Shown piece by piece: positions 10,901 to 24,026 of a stretch of 64,000 bases of DNA. The notes beneath the pieces are model-generated. The model was not told the DNA's origin, ran no database searches, and saw nothing but the letters and a program-made list of their open reading frames with translations. The position numbers and the translations under genes are program-made. Origin of the DNA: Climacteris rufus. Taxonomy: Eukaryota; Chordata; Aves; Passeriformes; Climacteridae. The stretch covers positions 288,520 to 352,519 of the forward strand of contig VZRZ01004576.1 in assembly GCA_013398175.1 (NCBI GenBank), in the 5' to 3' direction. Each line of letters starts with the position of its first letter. The first letter of the stretch is position 1.

Positions 10901-13900
10901 AATATAAGCCTCATGTCAGCTGAAGGAAAAATCTGGACTACTAGTGTTCAGAGAGAGGGAGCAAACTGTAGAGTTGAAAGGTGCTGACAGTGAGATATGA
11001 AGCCGTGGTGGTTCAGATGAGTACAAGGTGGTTTGAGCTGTAGGAAGCTGCTCTGGCTATGATAATGCTGCACTTAGTTCTGAGCCTGCAATTGCCAGAG
11101 AGCTGTGAGGTGAGTAGAAGGAGATCCAGAGTGTGAGTAAAGCCATTGGAAATGAGAATTTAGGAGGGCACTTAAGAGCTGAATATTTACTGTGTGGTGA
11201 AAGCAGAGACTGCAACATGGAATGACTATCTTTCTGAAAGGATTCCCTTGCAGGAAGGAGGAAACAGGACTTTTATTGTGCTACTTCCACAGACTTGTCT
11301 TAGATAGGAAGTTTCCCACCTGGAAAAGTCCTGTTCTATACCTCTGCTAAGATCTGGCCAAGCCAAAACCAAACCACTAGAACCAAGTCCCTGCTTGTCA
11401 AGTGTTACAGTACATGTCCTCAGGGATGCAGCAGTCAGCATTAGTAGATCTGATCCCTTCCCTTTGAACCAAAATACACCAACGCTTTTGCAGAGAGTGA
11501 CAGGATTGCAACACTGAGCATTTGGGGCAGGCAGCTGTGATGTGCCTGCCACCTCTCCTGGGTATAATTGAGGGGGCTGGCCATAAAGAGAGAACCTCTC
11601 TCCATTGAATTTAAAGAGGCAGGTTAACTCCCTAATCCTGGAAATGAATATGCTTCTCTTGGTCTTGAAACTCACACTTGCCTTGAAACTCTCACTTGCA
11701 ATTGCCTGGTTCTGCTGTTAAGAATAGCTAAGTAAAAAACCAGAGCTGTTCTTAGCAGCTCAGCCTTAGGCAATATGCTTATTTAATCTCCAATGCTGCT
11801 GCAAATTTTCAGTATCATGCAACAGGCTCCTTGGTGGGACTCACCCTCCTGCAAAAAACCCAAACCAGATCTTAAAGTGGAGGGAAGAAGAACAAGAAGA
11901 GCAACAAGATTTAAATGTCAGGAGGATGATCAACATTTTTGTTCAGGTACATGGATTGCTTTGTCTTTGCTCCACAGCCAGTAGGGTTTGTTCTTACCAT
12001 GTCACATGAGAGACATAAGAAACAAGTTTTATGCCTTTCCCCTTGCAGCAAGCAGATCGGTTACATTGCTAATTGCATAGTAGTCATCAGAAATGCAATC
12101 TGGTGGTTTTAAAGTACCTGCAGCAATTATATCCTGTTCCACCTGAATTTCTGTTTTGTTGTGGCAGTGGGTTCTTAGCAAACTAAATGTGTTCTGGTCA
12201 ACATCAAGGAAGGCTTCTGCAAGTCTTCCGTGGAGCCTTATCTTTGCAAGTCACATGAAATATTCCCATTGCATATGCCCTATAAACTAACTAGATTAGT
12301 TCTAATTATACAAAATAAACCCACCCTCCTGTGTGAATCAAACAAGCAACATTTGCATGTGTGCATGCAAAACCATGTCACATCACTTTTAAAAGGAGAC
12401 TGAGGTACAGTTTTGATCTCTGGTAACTTTTCTGTCTACCCAATGCTGTTTTGTTTTTCTGACAAGCACCTGTACAGCTCTGGCTTGTGATGCACTTCAG
12501 TATAGAAGCACTCTTTCTAGGCACATGAAATTTTGTTATAGCAGTTTACTTCTGCAAGTATGGGCTTCTCTTGAAATATCTGTAATGATGAAATAGAACT
12601 AAAATAACACAAAACTGAAATAAAAGCTTATAACCAGGAGTTGCATAAGAAAAAAAGAAAAAGGCTAGTATCACTTACTGTTCCTGTATGATAAATGGAC
12701 AATAGATGAGGTGGAGAAGAACCCTTTGTATTCAGCATACGTGAACTCTTTGGGGCAAAAGAGAGCCTTCAGGATTCTCCCGTAGCCTTGCTCAGGAGCT
12801 CCCACAGGCTGGGGGCCAACAGGCCCTTGCAAAGTGAAGCACTGCTCAAACTTCACCCCAGGATCTTGGCAGAGCCTAAAAGAGAGTCCCAGCCTGCAGG
12901 CAGATCTGCCTGTCTTGAGATAAGGCTTTTTCAAATGTTCCTTCTGCCTGGAGTCTGCTTCAGACATCTGTGTCTCTATCTAACCTACCTGGCTTCCTGG
13001 AGACCGATTTCTTTACTCCCTGCCCCATGTTGCTCCCACTCCCCCCACACTCTTGCACAGGAGGTCCCCTGTGTTTGCATACAGGGAGTCCTGACTCCCT
13101 TGGCCTGCCCAGGCAGGTTTTGCAGAGGGAAATGGCCACCAGGAACCCCTCCTCTGCCTGAAGCCTGCATGGGAACTCCCATGATATTGGGAGGCAGTGT
13201 TGACGACGTGAGAGCCCCTCCCAGCCAGCCCGAGCGCAGGAGCAGAGCTGTGCATCACAGCTCGCTGCTGATACAGCTGCAGCATGACCTGTCTTCCCAG
13301 CTGCTGCTGCTTCAAGGTTCTGTCCCATCAGTGCCCTTTACTCACATATTCAAACTCCATATCAGATGGGATTTCTAGCAAAATGAATCCCACTTAGCCT
13401 TTGATCATCCTCTGTAACCACTGTCACCTCCCCCTGCCTGTTCTTCCCAGCTGCCTCTGCCTGTCCTTCTCAGGTGTACTCCTGTGCAAAACTCAGGGGT
13501 ACTAAAGCTCCCCTGTGACCCTGACAGGACAGTGATTCTGGTTCTCCAGACACTTGTCTGGAACACGTTTGAAGGTTTCTTTCCTCTTCAAGAACACTGA
13601 CAATGATGTACCTTCCTGTCTGGCTTGTGCTCTAGTCTCCCAGCCCTTCAGTGCATTGAGGGCAGAGGAGGCACCAGCATTTCGTCATCCATCAGGAGTA
13701 CAACCAGGGAAGGAGGAGACACCTCTGGGCCTCCACACAAGAATTACTATAGTCTGTCTGCTTAATTGTCTGTGGCTACTAACAACCAAATTAACTTTCT
13801 CCTGTTTTTCCCTTCTGAGCATGGCTATACAGAGGATGAGGAAAGGAGGGGGGAAAAAAGGACATGAAATACTCAGGCAAGTTTGCTGAAATCTGTGATA

Positions 13901-16900
13901 CTGTGATGGGACAAAAACCAGACACCCTAACTTTTGGTTATATGGCTGAAACAAGCCCATCCTTCTTTTCACAGCACAACTTCAGAGCAACACCTATCAA
14001 AGAGCACATATTATACAAGACACATAGGCAGTATAAGTTAATTCTTGCAGAAGGAAATACATATGGTTGCAAATAACAGGGTCATACCGAGGTAAGCAGG
14101 TAGGTTGGACATCTGATGACATATAAAGCTGTCCTGAAAAAAAAAAAAAACCTGTGCAGAAAAATAAAGCTGTGCTGAAAAAACCCCAGGGATCTCTCTT
14201 TGACCTTTTCTTATGTATTTATCTACTACATTTTGGAAAAAATATTGGGTAACATTAAAGATACTAGCAGAGAGTCTCAATATAAAAAACAGTATTGAAG
14301 AACAAACAAATAAATGCACACATGACTTCGTGATCACAGCTAAAATAAACTGGTTCTGGCAGCAAACTTCTACTTAAGTGGTCACTGGACAGATTCCATC
14401 CTTAGGATGATCGATTTTGAGAAGGTTTATTCTTCCAACAATAACAGAAACAGTCACGAAACAGAGGGAATCCTATAAACTAAAGAGTACATGAGAACAA
14501 CATGTGATTTTTTTGTTGTTTTAAAAAATCTGTTACAGAATGCGCGTGCCTGCAATTTATAGCTATGCATCCAAAATCATTTACTTAGGAGTTGGTATAT
14601 ATTGCAGTGCTGGGTGTACAGGAAGAGGAAATAAATTGCATTTTCCAGCATTCCCACCTCTGATGCTGGGCCTGTGATGATTCCCACAGCCCTGGAGGTC
14701 AGCCAGGGGACTGGGAAGGCACAAAGCCCCAGCGCACGCCGTGCACCTCGCGCTGCGCTCAGCCCTCGCAGACCCTCCGTGTGCGCTCCTCTCCAGAGCC
14801 CCAGGGCTGCGGTGCTGCCTGCTAGCCATCTAAAAAATTCCCTGTGAAAGCAGGGCTCCCAGATACCCATTTTAGTTTCTGACATAGTGCACAGGAGGTA
14901 GAAAACTCCTGAGCTCCAATTCATGATGTTTTCTGGTTTATATCCAAATTACTCAATTTTAGCAGGTTTCCTAAAAAAATTACATGGTTTTGATTATACC
15001 ATTTGATCATCTGTCTGTGGTTCCTTCTGCACCAGTTACTTTTTTTAACCCCACAGCCAATTTTCAGGCAATTAATTCTCAAAGATGAGCATATTTTCAT
15101 AGCTGTAGCAAGAATGGCAGCTGTATCAGGAATTAGACTAAAATTAGTGTTTCAACTGAAGGAAAAGGAGGCAAAACTCAGCTCCTATGAATATTGTTAG
15201 CAACTGGCTGGCTGATCAACACACATGTAAATCTGGTATCTGGAGTAGTTTACCAGAGTTTCGCCTCATTGGGGTAGCGAAAAGGACAAAGGGCACCAAA
15301 CTATAGGAAATCAGGTTTCATACACGCATTCTCTGCGTCAAAACCACCTTGTTTCAAGTATCAAAACAAGATTCTTCCATGTTCAAACATGAATTTAACC
15401 TAGGAACAAGGAGCTATGTGAGTTCAGATGTAAAAGAATCAAAGCTTATAACTACTCCACCCCGGATTGCTGACTTGCTGCTAGTTTCTTACTTAACCGA
15501 AATCAGTGAAATTATCCATGATCTAAGAGTTTTGCAAATGAACCTCAAGTCTCCTCACTCAGGATTTCTAGGATCCTGCCATTGTACAACCTTCCAGCCT
15601 CTCAGAGCTTATGAGAAAAACAGGATCATTGCAGAAGAGCTTCTACAACTAAACAGAAATCGTGAATGATCTTTCACTTAAATGAAACTGGAAATAACAA
15701 TCTGATTAAAATAAAATAATTGTTATTACATTTTTTGCCTTCTGATCAGTTTCTAGCAAAAATTGTTCACTAACCCATTAGTATATCACTAACCTTTTAT
15801 CCTGTCATATGACACTGTATATTAATTTGCTTGCTCTTTCATTTGGCAGAGAATGGCATTTCTGCCAAAGTATTTGAAATTTTTCAAGACATTTCACATA
15901 TCCTGATTATTTTGAAGCAACTGCTGGCTCAGTTCAGCTGGGGAAATTTGCATATTTATTCATCTTCTAATGTTAAATCTAGCAAAACTCACTCCAAAAG
16001 GCTTAAGGTACAGGAGAGTGTGATTGTAACTGAGTGAATTCAGACAGCATAAGATGTTTTTCCATCACACACAGCAGACTGAGGAAGCCCCAACAGCCAC
16101 TGACTCCCTCTGTTCAAACTGGAGAGAGTTGTCCGTGTACCAGTATATGCAGCCTCCTTTATTTTGCAGGGCAAACACAGCCCCTCAGAAATGATCCAAA
16201 ACATTCAAGCCATGTAGGTCTCAGTAAGAATATTCAGACTCACCAGCAAACTGAAGCTCAGGCAGACTCTGATGGACTTCCCACAGGAAACACCACTGAA
16301 CCAGTAACCACAAGTTCTCTAACTCAACGTGGGTTCTGCCTGCTCCTATTCCATCATCTCCAGATGGGAACTTCTTGGCAATCATGCAAGGCCTGATGAA
16401 ACTTTTGAAGCAATCAGGTAGGACTTTCCCCACTCAAGTGTCAAACAAGAGAAAGCAAAGAGCAGAAAAACAGCAGATCAAGCCTTTGTCCCTGTTGCAT
16501 TGCTCCTGCAATACCTGCACTGCCCGGGGAACAGCCTCCTTCTGCCTGCTTCAGCTGTGGCCCATGACAGCCCCAGAGGGTGAAAGGAAGGAAGCAGCTG
16601 TTCAGAGTCCCTTACAATGACAATGAGAAAAGGCTGACACTGAGAGATTGCTTGGGTCCCCAGCAGGGGAGGATTGCATCTTTATGCACTTTCTCCTTTC
16701 TGTGGGCCTCTAGGTTCCTCTGAGGTCCGTGAGTCAGATCATCACAATGTTACCCCAATCACCTGAGAAGAGGTGTAACTGTGCTGCTGGTGGTTCTCAT
16801 TCTCTGCTGCCACGCTCTTCCTGCCTCCCTAGTGTTGTTAGCTGTCTTGGCCAAATTGAAAGCCACCAAAGAGTGGCTCTGTGGCTCCCAGAAGAGCTTG

Positions 16901-19660
16901 GGTTAATACAAGAGCACGCTTTGATTATGATTAATGAATTATATAGGTAATAGGCAAGTACTAAATAGGGTTGCATTTGTCCAGGGCACCAAAGCTGGCA
17001 TGGCAGAAGACTGCCTGAGCCAAGGCCATACTGTAGAACCACAGGAGCACATGAAAATGCTCCTGCAATGCTGGTGCTTGGCTGCCTGGATGGTCATTAT
17101 ATGTTCGTGAAATGCTTAGCACAAAGCAGTGATAGCTGATTATACCTGCTAAATACGGCTGTGGTTCTAACACTAAGTGGTTCTATTAGCAAGTTCGTTT
17201 TGCCAGTTCTTAATTGCAGTGAAACTTGGGAAGATAAAAACATCAAAGGAACCCTTTTAGCTAACCAGGTAAGTCTTGTCTTTATTCCTATGACCTTTTA
17301 AAATTTCTCACCCTATTCGATTTGAAAACCTGCTGTAGGCTGTTAGAATTTAAATTAATACATGCTTATTTGGAGACTTTAAAGGTAAATGAAAGGTTAT
17401 ATATACTGGTACAAAATTGCTTCTTTTTAATGGTTTGCAGGTACATATGAAATAGAATTAAAGACCTTTCTTGCCCAAATTGTCCATTATAATCCCCCAA
17501 GCCAGTAATTTTTTAACTGAGTTTGAAAGCTCTTGCTAAAGATTGTGATGTATCTTGAAGATGTATCTGCCTGCTCTCAGCACTATCTCTGTAAATTATT
17601 ATTAGCAAAAAACTTGTGTCCATCCACTTTCTTCACACAACCTTCTGCAAAAGCATTAGAGGACTGACTTAAACACCAAAGGAGTTGGGATTCAGAAAAA
17701 ACTTAACCAAAAGTCAGTAAGGGGAAACAGACCCTTACAGATATTACAATGGCCCTTACAGCCTCTGAAATGGCCCTAAACTGAGGAGTAGCAAAAGAAC
17801 CTGTCCAACGAGAATGCAATGAGTAGGGATGGAGTCTCTTTTAAATTGCCTGCTTTGTTTTAGTCTATATTTGCTTTAATTTAAATAGTGAATAGTTCTC
17901 ATTAATGTTCTAACCAGGACTAGTTCTTAACAGCCAAAGCCTTTCTTGTGTATCATGGATGCTTGTTTTAATGAAAGTCATCTCAAAGCTCTGGATGACT
18001 TGGTGGTCCCCATCCAACAGGAAATCACCTTTCTTCTGATGTAAATAACCTGAAACTTTTTTTTCAATTTAACAATAGTATCCATTACAAATTTATATGA
18101 GTGAGAGTTCTGTGTCATTGACAACACATGAAAAGCATTCCAATGCTACAGGAATGAAAACCATAAAACACGTTGGAGATCAATAAAAGACAGAGTTTGC
18201 ACATGCCTCTGTTTCCAGTGTAGAGCTGTGATGAAGAATAAGGTTCTGTAACATGAGCAAAAATGCAAGGAGATTATATTTTCTGGATCTTTGGAGTTCT
18301 ATCTGTATGAACACAGTGTGTTGAAGCTTTGCAACAAATGTCACCTGAAGTCCAAAGAAAGTCACTATGGAACAGCATAAATGTCCTCCCTATGCCTTTC
18401 AGCACACTCAAATAATATCCTTAAGCCTCACTATTTTTGACTTCAAAAATTTCATAGCGCAGTTTGTTCCTTAGTTTTTTATTTAAAGTTGTTGTAGTTC
18501 TAAAAGCCTTGAAGACCTGGCAGACAATTATTGATTAAATACTTTGTGATTTTCAGACAGTTTTCTACAGAATTTAGATAGCCAGAAACATTTTAGCTCC
18601 TTAAACAAGGGAGCAGTTGTCAGTGTCATTTTATTCCAGGCAGAGACTGTATTAGCTCCTGGGAAGACCAGGCTGGGTTATCCAGAGGGGAGAGGAGCAG
18701 GTTTATGATAGAAGAGGAGCTGGTTCATGAGGTTTTGGTGGGCTGCTCCACTAAACAAAATGTCACCTTCAGTTTCTTTCAGAATCTTCCCATTTCATAT
18801 GAATTAAAGAAATGAATCAAAGCTGCTTTGGATGCTTTCAATCACTGTGAGCACATGTCCTTAGCAAGGCATTAGGGGGGCTGGAGGACTCTAAGGGTCA
18901 GAAATGTGCTGCCATCCCTCAGCACAGTGGGCAGAGCATTGAGGGTGGTTACTGCTAAATAAAGATACAGCTACACAGTATTTTACATATTGTTATACTT
19001 GCAGAGCTCATTGTGCTTAAAGTATTACTAACCCTCCCTTCGCTTGATTTTCCTCCCTCATTTGTAGAAAGCAAAGTAAATTATTTAACCAAAGAGTAAA
19101 GTGGTAAAGGAGTCTCCTTCATAGTCATGTATCTTCTTCACGGCTGCAGATGATGTTTGGAACACCCCACCTCATTGTGCTTTCCCTCTCTGTTTGCATG
19201 GCTGAGATGGAGAGGAGGATGAAAAACCCTGTCTTGCAGATTCTGTGCAAAGCAGCCACAGACAGTAGTGATGTGTTTAACATTTTTTTTCTGAAAATTC
19301 TCTCTCCCTTATCTCAGTCACATGGCCCTGAGCATTTACTCTGAGGCTTTCAACCACACTCCAGTTAGATGGGGAGATTCGTATTGTAACTCACTTTTGT
19401 GCTAAGTGTTGAAACACAAGCAAAAAATTAAAGCAAACAAACTGATCCTGCTGTTCTGATGGTTCATCTGTGGCTTAATGAGAAAATCTTGAGCTGTCTT
19501 ATCAGGTAAAGACATCTATCAGAACCCAGAGCTGCATTTCTTCTGAGGTATTGGTGAAAACCATATCCATACAAAACACTGATCCAAAAAGTTGGCTGCT
19601 GCTGACAGTGCTCCAGCCTGGTGACGTGGTGCCACAGCAATGCTCTTTACTCATGGAAAT
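7903..19660. other. Intergenic, no supported gene (NUP42-GPNMB gap, left part)
   Basis: AT-rich non-coding sequence with only short open frames lacking splice support or recognisable protein motifs, the largest being 149 codons (11226-11675, minus) and 196 codons (12788-13378, plus). A short CpG-rich patch lies at about 14,690-14,825. I recognise no RNA gene. Confidence 0.6.
14690..14825. other. Isolated CpG-rich patch in intergenic DNA
   Basis: About ten CpG dinucleotides fall within roughly 110 bases, inside otherwise AT-rich, CpG-poor sequence. No coding sequence, splice site or repeat family is recognised. It could be a distal CpG islet, an enhancer, or an unrecognised old GC-rich repeat. 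Confidence 0.4.
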
Positions 19661-19667
19661 AGAGAAC

Positions 19668-19734
19668 TGACTCAGCTGGAAAAGGCCCTTAAGATCATTG
19701 GGTCCAGTGTTAATCCAGCACTGCCAAGGTCCCT
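19668..19734 (-). mobile_element. CR1 LINE remnant (3' end, antisense)
   Basis: The stretch 'cagctggaaaaggccc' and 'ttaagatcattgggtccag', followed by 'taatccagcactgccaagg', matches the reverse complement of a CR1 3' end. It is short and diverged. Confidence 0.65.
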
Positions 19735-22700
19735 TTTCACCCTGCTGCCAAATAACAAAAATGGGAATATCACTGTGAGGTTCATTTCCTCATTTTCGCT
19801 GATCAGTGACTTTCAGCTGAGTTTTACTACTCAGAAGATTATTTCTGCCTAAAAATATAAACACTGGTATGTTCAAAGTGAAAGTAGAGGGTCACAGAAG
19901 AGGAAAAGAATACAAATGTGTATCTGGGAGAAATCCAGTAACTGGGCTGCCAAAACAGGTAAACAGCTTCATCATTTTCTCCCAGTTTCAGACTTTTGAA
20001 TTTCATTCTAGTCAAAAAACCAGCATGACAAGGTAAAGAAGCTCTGACTTCCCATTAAACTCTAAATAAAACAAATACAGCCACTTGGGTTATATACTGC
20101 ATTTCTTTACTTGTGTCAATGTCTTGATTAAACTTCTTGATTTGAATAAATTCAAATACATGGTTATGTATTAGTAATTAATTATTGTTCCCTCAGCACC
20201 CATCTGATGTAGTTTTAATTTGTTACCACAACATCCACAAAAGTCGAACTGATAAGAAAATTGCTCAGTGAAGAATTACTTATAACCTGACTTTCCTTGG
20301 TCTCTATGTCCTAGCAAACACTGATTTTTCTTGTTTTTATTTTTCATTCTACAACACACCATTCGATAACTAGTTTTTCTTGCCAAAAGCTCTTTTGTAT
20401 TGTCTAATAATAGAAGAATTAGGTACTGTGAAATGTAGCAAATAATTAGTAACTAAGAGATCAAATAATATCTATTTTCATTTCATCATTTTGTTCTTAT
20501 TTCAGAAAAACCTACTTTTTGCCTTCATCCAAGCACTACTCAGCACAACTGCAGCATGAAAAATCAATGTGAATTTATAGAGGTCTGAGTGTACAATCCA
20601 TTTTCCTCCTCTTCACTTATGCTTCTCATTTCTTTACTTTCTTTTCTTCAGGACTATTTTATTCTTATACTTTGATGTCAGACACTTACAGTACAGGACT
20701 AAATTCAGACTATTCAGATTGGATATAATAACCTTTGCTGAGAAGAGCGGCAACTATCACACATTGGATCTGAATTTTTTTTAATAACTGTTCACCTTCT
20801 TTCCTTGAGCAGCAGAACTGAACATTTTGCAGTGTGAATCGTTTCCAGTGAAGCCTCTTATGTTGGGCACCAAAGAGCTTTTCCTCCCTCCCAGACCATT
20901 GGCTACAGTAGTGCTCCAAGCAACCAGCTGCAATTAAGCAGCGTGGCTGAGGAAAGATTTGTTAAGCTATTTTGCCCTTTTCAGGGAGACAGTTTAAATT
21001 ATAGATCTAAGAAGCAGATTTCTCTATGACATGATGCACACACATTTTCTGTAATGACTCTAATCATGTTATATAGTATTTCCCAGGCTGAGCTCATAGT
21101 TCTGGTGATCGGTGCAGTACACATGCTGGACAGATTTTACCCTCAGTATTTCACTTAAGCCAGGGATTGCAAGTAGGCTGCTGTATTAAATCAATTTTTT
21201 GGTTCTCTCACAGTAATACAATAAAGCCATGTTAGATTTTCCAGTACTGGCAAAGAAAGCTGAAATAAAATAACCATATTCCAACGCAGATTTAAAGCAG
21301 AATCAGTGCAAATTTACTGCTCCTATTGCAGAGAATATAAATAAAGGACATTGGTGTTTAAGATGAACTCAGAAGAATAACTCCTATATATTTAATATAT
21401 TTCCCTGCCCACGTGTGATCAGAATTTTAACGATTATAATGAAATGCATTTGGGAACAGGGCTTTAAAAATATACTTTGGTTGCAGTGAAGCAGCCATTC
21501 CTGTTGAAGTTTTTGCAAGCAGGAGCCCCTCCAGCTGTGGGGCAGGGCAGTAACCAACCCCTGCTGCTTTGGGGGCTGCAGAGCTGCATTACCAGCCTGG
21601 GTATCCTCCCCTGCTGCTTTGGGGGCTGCAGAGCTGCATTACCAGCCTGGGTATCCTCCCCTGCTGCTTTGGGGGCTGCAGAGCTGCATTACCAGCCTGG
21701 GTATCCTCCCCTGCCCTGTTTCTTTGCAGCAGCTGAAGATGAGCTGAGGTGGTGATGGATGAGTGGGAATGGGCACGGCACAGGCTGCTCCTCCTGTGCC
21801 TCACTGCCCCCCACGGCCTCGGGAAGCTGTGGCAGCTCTGTGCAAGTGGCAGCAGGCAAACTTAGAAAAACAAAGCCCAAACCAAACCCTGTATGATCTT
21901 TTCCACTCTATTTCCTGCCAGACCTCCAAATGAGTCCTCAATTCTGTCAGCCACAGAAGGTGAATCCAGGTGGATTTAAGTCCTAAGGTGACAGAAAGAC
22001 ATCACTAGGAGCACAACAGCTCCACTTTCTCTTACTACCTTCCTTTAATGCCATAAATACTAGTACTTAAGTGGGGCATTTAGATAGAAAACTGGTTGGT
22101 TTGTAATGTATTAATATTTTTTCTCCTCTCTCTATTGCCTGTATAGTCACTGCTTGGTCTAGCCTCTAAGGAAGAGGTTACTCTCTGAATTACTGCCAAG
22201 AGTCAGTGGGAATATCGTCCAAAAATGCAGCATTTTGTCCATTTTTTTGATGTTAACACATTAAAGAGTATGTCACGCTAAAGTTCAGCTGCCAGCATTT
22301 TCATTAATTCTGACTCCTATTTCAGGAAAGTGCTGAGCTTATTTCTTAAGCAGTCAAGGCAATTTCACTGGACCATAAAACAACTGAGCTTCTGTGGTGA
22401 ACTCTTATCCCTCACCCATAATAAGTGAAACACAGCATATACAGAGAGTAAGGTACAATTGAGTATGTTCAGTTTCTCTTATTTCTTAGAAAAGCTTTAA
22501 AGGAACTTTGGCTGTGAAGCTACTTCTTCTTTGGTGCCCTCCCACCGAAGTGACTACATAGCAGATATTCTTGTGAAGTATATTCTCTTTGATAGGTTAT
22601 TTTTTTGGCTGGGGCTTGATGGTTTGATTGTTTCTGGATTACTTGTTTTTAAGAAATTTTTCTCTTCCTAGCCAAAATATCAGTGAATGTCTTTAGAAGA

Positions 22701-23797
22701 AACAGAACTTTCCAGCAAAAATTTGCTTGCTCTCTTGAGCTGAATGATACAAAATGGATCTTTTAACACCTCTCTGGGCAACAGGGAGGCCTGAATCAAT
22801 TTCTTTAAAATGTGGTGTAAAATATGGGTCTCATGCAGCCATAATCATGTACTTTCACAGCAATTATCTGCTCTCCTGATTGGAAGGGATCTCTACCTTG
22901 ATGAATCATGGTGACTATAAACCACATCATTAACAATTCATTAAATCAATAGAGAAAAGTAGTAGAGTAAAACCAATGTCCAGATTGTGAATTAACGGTG
23001 GCAGTTGCAAAACTGAAAGAGAGGCAGCTGAGGTGCACACAGAGCAAGCCAGAAGCTTACAGAGACTTTGGGCTACTCTAGCAGAGCACTGGGACTGCCA
23101 GGATAGCTACATTGCCTCCTTGCACTGTCATCATAGTTTAAAAAAACCCAGCGAACCTACCCAGAGATATTTAATAAACTTACTTTGTTTGCACACCTTT
23201 AAAAAAAGCTGTGTGATGCAAACTGGAGGGTCAGTATGTGTTATCATGCTTTGTCTTCAACTGCTGGTCATCTGCACAAATTAGCTGTCCCATGGGCAAG
23301 GGAGGACAAGTCCACCTGTGGGGATGAGTGGGCTTGGGCACTCTGTGGGTCTGCCTCTCAAGGCTGATCTCTTGTGAGGATTTGTTGATGTCAAAGTGCT
23401 GCAGATGATTTCTTGTGTTCTCCCACAAGCTGCTTTCATGAGGCATTTTGGGGCACTGTCACACACATGGCTACGACTGAGCAGGGAGCTTAGCATTTGT
23501 AGGGAGGTACCAAAAAAAGCAGAGTGCTGGCAGGCTCATTTGAGCCTTCCCTCAAGGGGAAATCAGGCCAAAAATCATTTCTATCACAAAAAAAATTCTA
23601 CATCTTCCCTGGTGCAACTTGAGGTCATTTCTTCTTCTCCTGTTGGTTGTCACCTGGAAGAAGAGACTGATCATGCCCTGCTACAACCTTCTTTCAGGTA
23701 GTTGTAGAGTGATAAAGTCAGCCCTGGGCCTTATCTCATTCTTTTTTCCTATGCTGTGGTCAATTGCCAAATTTGGAAAAGATCTTTAGATTGGAAA
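19735..23797. other. Intergenic, no supported gene (middle part)
   Basis: AT-rich non-coding sequence. Apart from the 50-bp tandem repeat at 21561-21710 I see no gene, RNA or recognisable mobile element. Confidence 0.6.
21561..21710. repeat. Minisatellite, 3 identical 50-bp units
   Basis: Three head-to-tail copies of a GC-rich 50-bp unit start at 21561, 21611 and 21661. Each begins CTGCTGCTTTGGGGGCTGCA and ends CAGCCTGGGTATCCTCCC. I see no mismatch among the three copies. Partial similarity continues a few bases to either side (CCC before, CTGCCCTG after). One frame stays open through all copies only because the unit lacks stops there; it is not a gene. Confidence 0.95.
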
Positions 23798-24026
23798 TAA
23801 TTTTAGACTGAATATTAGGAAAAATTTCTCCACAGAAAGCTTTGTCAAGCATTGCATCAGGCTGCCTAGGGCAGTGGTGGGGTCACTATCCCTGGAGGCA
23901 TTTAAAAAACCTGTATATGTCTCTTTGGGACATGGTTTAGTGGTGGACTTGGCAGTGCTGAGTTAATGGTTGGACTGAATGATCTTACAGGTCTTTTCCA
24001 GCCTAAACAATTCTATGATTCTATGA
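23798..24026 (+). mobile_element. CR1 LINE, 3'-end fragment
   Basis: A sense CR1 fragment: 'agactgaatattaggaaaaa', then 'ggctgcctagggcagtggtg' and 'gggacatggtttagtgg', 'ggtcttttccagcctaaac', and the diagnostic tail ATTCTATGATTCTATG. The two tail repeats are intact, so this copy is younger than the other short remnants. Confidence 0.9.

Noticed and set aside
11226..11675. 149-codon minus-strand open frame
   Set aside because: No recognisable domain, no splice context and no neighbouring exons; treated as chance.
12788..13378. Overlapping open frames on both strands, up to 196 codons
   Set aside because: Several frames are open together because of local GC content. No coding signature or family match.
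15349..15669. 106-codon plus-strand open frame in intergenic DNA
   Set aside because: No family recognised, no promoter or splice support; length is within chance for 64 kb.
21561..21710. Possible CRISPR-like array
   Set aside because: The 50-bp units are directly adjacent with no unique spacers, and the genome is vertebrate. It is a minisatellite.
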